64,000 nucleotides of DNA from positions 930,001 through 994,000 of the forward strand of contig OZ037919.1 of the NCBI GenBank assembly GCA_964035575.1, in the 5' to 3' direction. Both the position numbers and the translations under genes were made by a program. Of this stretch, positions 56,975 to 64,000 are shown in pieces (positions within the stretch are counted from its first letter, which is position 1; the number at the start of each line of letters is the position of its first letter). The stretch comes from Rhynchopus sp. YZ270_cl-10. Taxonomy: Eukaryota; Euglenozoa; Diplonemea; Diplonemida; Diplonemidae. The notes beneath the pieces were generated by a model. That model was not told the origin of the DNA. It saw only the letters and a program-made list of their open reading frames with translations, and ran no database searches.

Positions 56975-57980
56975 CCCCCTAGGCATAGGTGCCCGGCGAG
57001 TTAAAACAACTCGGCAACTCGCCCAAATTCGGCCAACAACTCGCCCATTTTTTTTGGGCGAGTTGTTTTTTTTTTGGGATTTTTTATGGCTACAAAAACA
57101 CAGGTACACAGGTACACAGGTACACAGGTACACAGGTACACAGGTACACAGGTACACAGGTACACAGGTACACAGGTACACAGGTACACAGGTACACAGG
57201 TACACAGGTACACAGGTACACAGGTACACAGGTACACAGGTACACAGGTACACAGGTACACAGGTACACAGGTACACAGGTACACAGGTACACAGGTACA
57301 CAGGTACACAGGTACACAGGTACACCACATCACGTTTTATCTTGTGCATCCCACGCTTCACAGCTGGTCTGTGAATGTGCGCTTTGTGTGGTTTTGTGTA
57401 TCCCAAAGGAAGTCGTCGCCCAAAGCATTTTGACTAAACGTGTGAACGTTGTGAACCTGGAATCGATAGCAGACAGGAAAAGAGGATGGGCAGGCAGCGC
57501 CTGCCCGACCTGTGTGAAGTGAATCAGTGATTGCCTGACAGATGTCTGGGGAACCGTGTGTTCTGTGTGGGTATCCATGTACGGAGTATATCCCATTCCC
57601 CCCAGCAATTACCAAAAACCGTGAGTGTGCACGGTGGCCCATGGACCACCACGACCTAGTTACCACCTATGACTAGTCATATGACAAGGTGCATGTAATG
57701 AGTGGCGTTTGGCCTTAGCCCTGGTTGTTTTTCTTGAGATTATGTGTTGTACCAACGTTACATGTGTGTAACCTTACAACGTCACCTCCCATCCCTGTAT
57801 GTTTTTGCCTGTAAAAATGGGCGAGTTGTGGCCGAGTTGTGCCGAGTATAGGGCGAGTTGTGCCGAGTATAGGGCGAGTTGTGGCCGAGTTGTCCGAGTT
57901 TTTGGGCGAGTTGTTAGGTGAAATCGTAAAGTTCCGACAACTCGCCCAAAAACGACTCGGCGGGCACCTATGCCTAGGGG
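56975..57980. mobile_element. TIR element, about 1.0 kb, with internal 8-bp satellite
   Basis: Left CCCCCTAGGCATAGGTGCCC, then GGCGAGT and several CAACTCG words; right is the inverse (GACTCGGCGGGCACCTATGC, then CTAGGGGG). Subterminal GGGCGAGTTGT words occur several times near both ends and could be protein binding sites (inference). Contains the 8-bp satellite. No credible ORF. Confidence 0.7.
57098..57324 (+). repeat. 8-bp satellite (ACAGGTAC)n, about 28 copies
   Basis: Uninterrupted. Because 8 is not a multiple of three and no stop word occurs, all frames on both strands are open (period 8 residues, VHRYTGTQ / VPVYLCTC). A short related array lies at 62634-62677. Confidence 0.95.
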
Positions 57981-58261
57981 GGGGGGGGGGGGGGGGGGTA
58001 GGGGGGGTCACATCCCATGTTAAAAGTGAGGACACCGACCAAAAAAAATTTTTTTTGAGAAAAAAATGGACATCACCCTGAAAAACCAGAAAATATGGTC
58101 CCCAGGTGACCTACAATTCAATTCCGCCTGGTTTTGGACACTTCTGAGCACTTGTGGGGGTCTAATTCGGATTTTTCAAAAAAAAAAAAACGGCCTGGGA
58201 CAGGGTTTGTACTTTGGCACCTTTCAAATCGGGGTACAATCAAAACCCATTAAAAACACCG

Positions 58262-58483
58262 TTGGGACGCATTGAGAGGGCGGGAAAAGTGCCGGGGGCA
58301 CTGTATAGGCGGTTCTACGCCAAGTCCGGTCTAAAAGCCTTGTGTAGGCGCAGTGGAATGGCAGTAAAGGCAAAGCGCCGTATCCACTGTGGAATAGGCC
58401 TGCTGAAGGTGTCCTCAGAGGCGATTCTGCAAGTCCTGGGGAGATTGAGTTTAAGAAAACACATGAAAAGGGGAGGAAAGTGA
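58262..58483 (+). CDS. Small basic ORF, possibly histone-fold-like
   Basis: Part of an open frame beginning near 58214. The basic segment is ALYRRFYAKSGLKALCRRSG, then KAKRRIHCGIGLL, then VSSEAILQVLGRL, ending KHMKRGGK. The spacing of L-x-x-L-x-R-R-x-G, a basic loop with R-I, and an amphipathic helix recalls histone H4 or archaeal histones, but identity is low and the second half of a fold is missing. The opposite strand is also open. Treat as a weak candidate. Confidence 0.2.
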   Translation: MGRIERAGKVPGALYRRFYAKSGLKALCRRSGMAVKAKRRIHCGIGLLKVSSEAILQVLGRLSLRKHMKRGGK

Positions 58484-58760
58484 TGTGTGTGGCATTGGGC
58501 CTCCCACGCGTCCTCCTCGCGGGTCATTGCGCACGGCTTGTCGTCAAGCAGTCTGGCCTTGCCATGTTGGAGCAGTGTGCCTAAGTTCCCAATACGGCGT
58601 TCCTTGCCCTTGTGAGCTTTGAGGACGTCTCGCTCTTGCCGCTATATTTTGTGGCGTGCCTGTCCGTGTTCACAAGGGATGTCTCTTTCCTCCCACAGTA
58701 ATCTGGGTGTGGGGTCTGAAGAAGACAAAGAAGACGAGGCAGATGCGGGGTGGTGCTGTA
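58310..58760 (-). pseudogene. Unrecognised minus-strand coding-like fragment
   Basis: Contains protein-like stretches such as RDVLKAHKGKERRIGNLGTL and ARLLDDKPCAMTREEDAWEA after a Ser-rich segment. It is not intact. It overlaps the plus-strand basic ORF, so at most one of the two is real. No family recognised. Confidence 0.3.
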
Positions 58761-60019
58761 GTCGAGTCTATGACTGGATATCCATATACGTGTCTAGTAC
58801 ACGGCTATTGTAGACTGAACTGCAAAACCAAGGGGGGAATTGGGCATTGCAATATCTGGAAAGTCATACGAGGTGTTTTTTTCCGCAAGGGAAGGTACCC
58901 TGAGGGACCGGGTGAGGCAGTGACGGCAGATCTGCTCGATAATTTACACCTGACTAATTTTCCTCCCTAAATTGATCACTCCCTGGCCTATTAATGGTGT
59001 GGGTACCTAAGCGCGTGTATACATTGGTCACTACGACCCACAAAATACAGATGCCAGGTGACCGTCTTGTCTTCTTTTGGCTGTATTCAAACGCACTTAG
59101 ATGACATTAGTCAAGATGTATCCTTTACTTCCTAAAATATGAGTCATGGGCTGTTGCCATGGCCATATCTCGTTTATGTGCTAAAAAATAGGAATAAGCA
59201 AGGTACAGACCCTGTCCCAAGACCCCTTTTTTTTTCGGAATTTTGATTTTCTGGTCACTTCCGGTCACTATTTTTGGTATTTTTGGGCCTCCAGGACGTT
59301 TTCTAGGGGATCTTGGGTAGTGACTTGTGGGGTCGGACACCGCGCTGCGCGTAGAATTCAAAAACCCTGAAAAAGTGCATTGTCCTCCCCTTGTGACCCC
59401 CCCTAGGGGGGGGGGGGGTAGGGGCGGTCAAATGGGTGATACAAACCCACTTTTTTCGTCGGTCAGAAAAAAAAGGGGTTTTTTTATAAGATGAACGTAA
59501 GCCCCATGGTCTTAAAAAAAGAGAAAAATATTGGTAGAAAAATTTTGTAAGAGAAGGGGGTCCTTATCTAGGTGTTTAGTCACCTCAAAAAAATAATAAA
59601 TACAACAGTCGCAACGAAAGTCTTTTACGTGGTCACCACCTGACGCACAAATGAATTTCGCGGCAAAAAAAATTTTTTGACTTGAAATACAAAAAAAATC
59701 CCTCTCATACCAGTGTACACGGCGGGGTCCACACACCCGAGGGTCCGTAAATTTTACGGACCCTCTTTACGGACCCTCAAGTGCGGACCCGGGTCCGTAA
59801 TTACGTACCCTAGGGTCCGTAATTACGGACCCTAGGGTACGTAATTACGTGGTCTAAGGTGGGAAATCACTGTTTGGATGTGTGACTGCTGGTCGAAAAG
59901 CCCTGGGAGCAAACCGAGTGGTACACAGGTACCACATGATAGACCATGATCATGTGGGCCTATCCCAAGTTACATACCGAAAAAAGTCGTGAGCTCGGTT
60001 AGTTGTCAAAGACGTCTTC

Positions 60020-60310
60020 CACCATGCACTGAGGAGATAATGATCCAACAATTTACAAGAAAGATTACTTAACCTACTGCTGGAAATTGCCAGGTCGTAG
60101 TAACACACAAAGTGTGCCTCCGTTCGGGAAGACCGGATATTCTAGAGACCAAAAAGGCCTCAAGAATATCTTCCGGTAGTCAAGGTATAACCGAATGAAC
60201 GGCCCAAGACCCCCGTGGAGAAGTTAAATGTTGTAATGCTATCAAGTAGAAACTGCGAACACTGTCTTACCCTCCTCAATACATGGTGGAATATTTCTTT
60301 GACAACAAAC
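60020..60310 (+). repeat. 290-bp direct repeat, copy 1
   Basis: CACTGAGGAGATAATGATCC ... GGTGGAATATTTCTTTGACA. The partner at 62342-62630 is over 90 percent identical by eye, in the same orientation, 2.3 kb apart. It does not look like rRNA or tRNA and has no clear ORF. Confidence 0.85.
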
Positions 60311-60875
60311 CGAGCTCAAGAGTTTTTAAACTTCCCTGAGGGAATGCGAGACGCAAAATTTACCACCAGACCCTGTCTTCGTGCACCTTCGGTGCAACGC
60401 TGCAGACAGGCCAAACTGCGTTGGACTCAGAGGAATGCCTGCTGTGCAGTGTATCAATGAGAACCAAGTCCCAGCAACAAGGGGCGCCTTTTGGCGGGCG
60501 TTGTTGAGGGTGTTTGGGGTGCAAAGTTTTCCACAATTTTGATGCGCGGGTACAGAAGTGTTGTCTTGTTCTTTCATCTTTAGGAATGTAAATGTCAATC
60601 GCGTTTAACGACCACTAGGGCTTGTTCAGTGAACCCACAAGGGGTCGAAGGGGGTTGGTTATCCCATAGCTATCAAAGGTTGTGTCGACCAGGCTAATCC
60701 ACTATGTTACGCTGTACGTTGTTAAATCCGAAGAAATAACACTTTAGCAGCCGCAGGAAGTTTGTTAAAAAGAGTGCCTCACGCTACACAAACCACCACC
60801 CGCGATTGACTTAGATGTTATAACAAAGAGAATTCAGAACAAAACAACACCCTGCCCCATACACACTAAATTGTC

Positions 60876-61094
60876 ATGCTTCAAGAGCATGCCTGGGCCA
60901 AAATTACTGTTGACCAAAAAGGCAACAAGACCACCCACAAGGAGTGTGAATTGTGCACTGGTTTTCTGGGGGAACGCAATATTTTCTTGTGTCTAGTCCT
61001 CCGCAAGCAGAGGACAGACTTTCCGGAAGGTTTCCAAAGTCGAATTTCTTGCACTAGCTATGCTCCCTTGGTCAATGGCTATAGCAGTGACTGA
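60876..61094 (+). pseudogene. Possible BED-type zinc-finger remnant
   Basis: 72 codons beginning MLQEHAWAKITVDQKGNKTT, then HKECELC. An aromatic residue, a K-G-N-K turn and C-x-x-C follow the first half of a BED finger as in hAT transposases; the His/Cys second half is not clear. Probably a relic, if real. Confidence 0.25.
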
Positions 61095-61317
61095 CTAAGT
61101 GTACCCACCCCCCTCCACCCAGATCTTCGTCCGCAAACTCAGAATAGATTGATGCGGGTAGATTTTGAGTTGTTGAATGTCGGACCGCGGTGAAGCTTCT
61201 CATCGCAATCGCGGGTGCAGTTCAGACTTCACGATCCTGTATAAGTGTAAATGTGGGGTGTGATTAAGTTATGGTATACAAACGTAGTAGTCGGGAAAGG
61301 TGAGGTTAATAAAAAAG

Positions 61318-61445
61318 GCTATTTATTGCCGTGAAATAAGATAGATTTTTTCCACGCTACAGGTCGAGAGAGTGACCTGCTGCACAAATGGTTCGAGTGA
61401 AGCGAGGTGAATTATGTGAAGCGGTAACGAGCGCCTGTGGAACCA
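61318..61445. mobile_element. Diverged partial copy of the foldback at 30798-30972
   Basis: Shares TATTTATTG..GTGAAATAAG, CACGCTACAGGTCG, TGACCTGCTGCA, GAAGCGAGGTGAATTATGTG and GGTAACGAGCGCCTGT in the same order, 30.5 kb away. Parts of the stem loop are deleted. Confidence 0.7.
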
Positions 61446-61813
61446 AATAGAAACGTAACACTCATCACACGATAAAACCCATGGGAGAGGTTGTGGTGAA
61501 ACGCACACACCTCGACCTGAGGAGTGGCTCTGCAGCGCGGTTCGTCCCCAGAACCGCAAGTGTGTTCAAAATGCTTTGTTTCTATTTCCTCCTTCATGTC
61601 ATGAGGTGACACAAAATGATTGGTGCGTAAAAAAATAGCTATTTAATAGTGTGAACATTACGCGTTTATTTCGAGTTGAAAACACGAACAAGTTGAAATA
61701 TGCGGCATTTTTTTGTTCAATCTTCACTAGTAACTGAAAGTTAAACATAATTACATACCTTGTCTTCCCCGTAACCTGCGCCTTCGCTGCTTTTAAGGTG
61801 CTTTCTCTGGGTG

Positions 61814-62022
61814 CCCAGTACCCAGTACCCAGTACCCAGTACCCAGTACCCAGTACCCAGTACCCAGTACCCAGTACCCAGTACCCAGTACCCAGTACCC
61901 AGTACCCAGTACCCAGTACCCAGTACCCAGTACCCAGTACCCAGTACCCAGTACCCAGTACCCAGTACCCAGTACCCAGTACCCAGTACCCAGTACCCAG
62001 TACCCAGTACCCAGTACCCAGT
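61814..62022 (+). repeat. 7-bp satellite (CCCAGTA)n, about 30 copies
   Basis: Uninterrupted; open in all frames (period 7 residues, PVPSTQY / VLGTGYW). The same TACCCAG/CTGGGTA words appear sparsely at about 47299, 50996 and 62163-62225. Confidence 0.95.
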
Positions 62023-62341
62023 GTCTTCGAGAACCTAAAAATGCGTTTTGTTGAAATTTTCTGGCTTTTTCTGAACTTTTCCCAGCTACTTTTCTGGTCG
62101 TAGCCGACTTTTCTGATCGAGTAGCTATTTTCACTTTTCTGGTGTATGAGTAGGTTTTCTGGGTGGGAGACTGGATTCTGGGTACAGTGGTGTGTCTGGG
62201 CACCCAGGCACCTGGGTACTGGTGTATTTTCGGCCCAGGTACCCCGGTACACGGTACACTGGTGTACAAGGAAAAAAGTCGTGAAAAAGCAACCACAGCT
62301 CCACATGACAAACACGAAAGTGTCCAGTCACGTGGGGCATT

Positions 62342-62630
62342 CATGCACTGAGGAGATAATGATCCAACAATTTACAAGAAAGATTACTTAACCTACTGCT
62401 GGAAATTGCCAGGTCGTAGTAACACACAAAGTGCGCCTCCGTTCGGGAATACCGGATATTCTAGAGACCAAAAAGGCCTCAAGAATATCTTCCGCTGGTC
62501 AAGGTAGAACCGAGTGAACGGCCCAAGACCCCCGTGGAGAAGTTAAATGTTGTAATGCTATCAAGTACAAACTGCGACCACTGTCTTACCCTCCTCAATG
62601 CATGGTGGAAGATGTCTTTCACAACAAATA
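62342..62630 (+). repeat. 290-bp direct repeat, copy 2
   Basis: Same sequence as 60020-60310 with scattered substitutions; followed by a short 8-bp (ACAGGTAC) array. Confidence 0.85.
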
Positions 62631-62633
62631 TCC

Positions 62634-62677
62634 TGTACACAGGTACACAGATACACAGGTACACAGGTACACAGGTA
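62634..62677 (+). repeat. Short 8-bp (ACAGGTAC) array
   Basis: About five copies, one with a substitution (ACAGATAC), at the end of copy 2 of the direct repeat. Confidence 0.85.
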
Positions 62678-63170
62678 AAACCCGTTAAAATTGTGTGTGA
62701 AAGTTAAAAATAGCTATATTTGCATTTTTCGCCCAGCATTGAGGACACATAGGCCCACCAAGGGCAATTTTGTGATGTCAAAAAAATTTTTTTTTCGGCC
62801 CAAAAATTGACTTGTTTTCGGTAAAACCCACTAAAAATTGTGGTACTCTAAACTGCGTTTTAGACCCCCACAGATGCTCAAAAGTGCCAAATTTTGCTTT
62901 TAATGGCCTCAAATCGTCGAAATTAGCCCTAAACGGGGGCAAAAAAAAATTTTCGAGAGTCCCTTTCCCTGGGAGGCTCCGTAATTACGTACCCTAGGGT
63001 CCGTAATTACGGACCCTAGGGTACGTAATTACGGACCCTAGGGTACGTAATTACGGACCCTAGGGTCCGTAATTACGTACCCTAGGGTACGTAATGACAC
63101 TCCGTAAAGAGGGAGTGTCCTAACATGCCGTTTTACGGACCCTCGGGGTGTGCGGACCCCGCCGTGTACC

Positions 63171-63616
63171 TTAGTGGTGCACCGGGGGGGGGGGGGGGGG
63201 GGGGGGGTAGGGGATACGACTCCAGCCATTTTGGCTGGGACCAAACGCACGGAAAATTCATTTGGCATTATCTGGCCATCTCCAAGGCAACTGCGGGTGA
63301 AAAACACCCTCAGAGTGGGTCACAGGGGGCCTGTGGGTCGAAAAACGACCCAGAAGCCACCCCAGAATACAAAAAAATGGAAAAAAATAGTGAAAAAACG
63401 GCTTTTTTCACGTTTTGGCCACTTTGGGCAAAATAGCGATTTTTCGAGAAAAAAATCAAAAACCGGGATATTTTTTGACATCACAAAGCCTCCTTTGGCA
63501 CAAATATACCCCAAAAGTGGCCTGTGAGTCCATTCCAACCTGTTTTGGACATATTTGACACTTTTGGAAGTGTTTTTTTGGTGTTTTTAGGTCAAAAAAA
63601 TGCCCAAGACGTCCCC
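63171..63616. other. G-tract and repeat-like DNA, no gene
   Basis: A run of about 26 G (63183-63208) followed by TAGGGG, then AT-rich DNA with words shared with other parts of the 56-63 kb region (CCTGTTTTGGACA). No gene supported. Confidence 0.6.
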
Positions 63617-64000
63617 AAGACATCCCCAAGACACTTTGCACACCCCCTGTTACGGTCATATTTTTTTCGTTTTTTTGCCTGAAACCCCCAAAATACCCCT
63701 CCCGGACCCCACATAGTCCCGAATATCCATCACACACCCACTCAGAGTGAGTAGAAGCACCCCAAAAAAAATATTTTTTAAAGCCCTTCAACTTCAACAT
63801 GGATGCTGCCGAAACTGAAGCACAATTTTAGGGCTTTAAAAAATATTTTTTTTGGGGTGCTTCTACTCACTCTGAGTGGGTGTGTGATGGATATTCGGGA
63901 CTATGTGGGGTCCGGGAGGGGTATTTTGGGGGTTTCAGGCAAAAAAACGAAAAAAATATGACCGTAACAGGGGGTGTGCAAAGTGTCTTGGGGATGTCTT
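63617..64000. repeat. Perfect inverted repeat, 170-bp arms, 44-nt loop (may extend past window)
   Basis: Left arm 63617-63786, loop 63787-63830, right arm 63831-64000. Every base I compared pairs, including the A and T runs. The right arm reaches the last base of the window, so the true arm may be longer. The loop contains ATGGATGCTGCCGAAACTGA. Confidence 0.95.

Larger units (their letters stand above)
57964..59426. mobile_element. Diverged inverted-repeat element bounded by G-tracts
   Basis: The left side has CCTAGGGGG(n)TAGGGGGGGTCAC and, inside, CTGGGACAGGGTTTGTACTT (58196). The right side has the inverse AAGGTACAGACCCTGTCCCA (59200) and GTGACCCCCCCTAGGGGG (59392). Arms are diverged. Between them lie coding-like fragments (58262-58760). 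Confidence 0.45.
59715..63170. mobile_element. 3.46-kb segment with inverted ends and palindromic subterminal arrays
   Basis: The left end starts GTACACGGCGGGGTCC, then CACACCCGAGGGTCCGTAA; the right end is its inverse (TTACGGACCCTCGGGGTGTG, CGGACCCCGCCGTGTAC). Just inside both ends are tandem palindromes GGGTCCGTAATTACGGACCC and GGTACGTAATTACGTACC (about 59790-59855 and 62980-63095). The interior has a 290-bp direct repeat, a foldback relic, a 7-bp satellite and a short BED-finger-like frame. No intact transposase. Confidence 0.6.

Noticed and set aside
56901-57522. Open frames of 110-177 codons on both strands across the 8-bp satellite
   Set aside because: An 8-bp unit without stop words is open in every frame; not evidence for a gene.
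61793-62344. Open frames of 75-238 codons across the 7-bp satellite
   Set aside because: Same reason: unit length not a multiple of three and no stop words.
60020-62630. LTR element with 290-bp LTRs
   Set aside because: No gag/pol-like coding, primer site or polypurine tract seen between the direct repeats; evidence too thin to name a class.

Overview
The window is nuclear DNA of a unicellular eukaryote that I cannot place to species. Short spliceosomal introns (about 50-126 nt, usually GTATGT or GTGNNN at the 5' end and CACAG or GCAG at the 3' end) interrupt several genes. Leaders just upstream of start codons are CA-rich. Exons are GC-rich with strong third-position bias, while the intergenic DNA is AT-rich with long T runs. 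There are no bacterial operons, and no rRNA, tRNA or CRISPR array that I could support. A TMEM138-like ciliary transition-zone protein suggests a flagellate or ciliated protist. The CHASE-type cyclase and the two ankyrin proteins fit a free-living protist with much signalling.

Left part (1-17 kb): a giant surface protein, cut by the window edge, with six double CUB-like modules, Thr/Pro linkers, a Cys-rich knob, one membrane segment and a short acidic tail; an ankyrin protein with a 76-residue C-terminal repeat; a small spliced coiled-coil gene; a second ankyrin protein with a basic N-terminus; and a coiled-coil gene whose intron is a multiple of three and has no in-frame stop. A 170-bp dispersed repeat flanks the first ankyrin gene on both sides.

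Middle (17-35 kb): two CDC48/p97 genes in tandem orientation that encode the same 797-residue protein. The second carries a 1,078-bp insertion inside its third intron. They are followed by a DUF3754/TMEM143-like membrane protein and a CHASE-domain class III cyclase-like receptor.

Right of 34.7 kb the window is mostly mobile and repetitive DNA. A segment bounded by 33-bp inverted repeats holds a 5'-truncated non-LTR retrotransposon (reverse transcriptase, zinc knuckle plus restriction-like endonuclease, OTU protease, C-terminal zinc finger), inserted in an A-run of an older repeat. Next come a nearly uniform 3.2-kb tandem array of two alternating unit lengths (332 and 249 bp), several TIR or foldback elements, and CACGGCCGTG palindromes. 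Two host genes survive here: TMEM138-like, with a partial tandem copy of itself, and an M81/MlrC-type metallopeptidase. From 55.9 kb on I find no intact gene: nested inverted-repeat elements, G-tracts, 8-bp and 7-bp satellites, palindromic GGGTCCGTAATTACGGACCC arrays, and at the right edge a by-eye perfect inverted repeat with 170-bp arms and a 44-nt loop.

The intact genes do not form one pathway. CDC48 is general protein quality control; the CHASE-cyclase and the modular surface protein are sensory or surface functions. Exon boundaries and domain names come from reading the sequence by eye and were not checked by any search.
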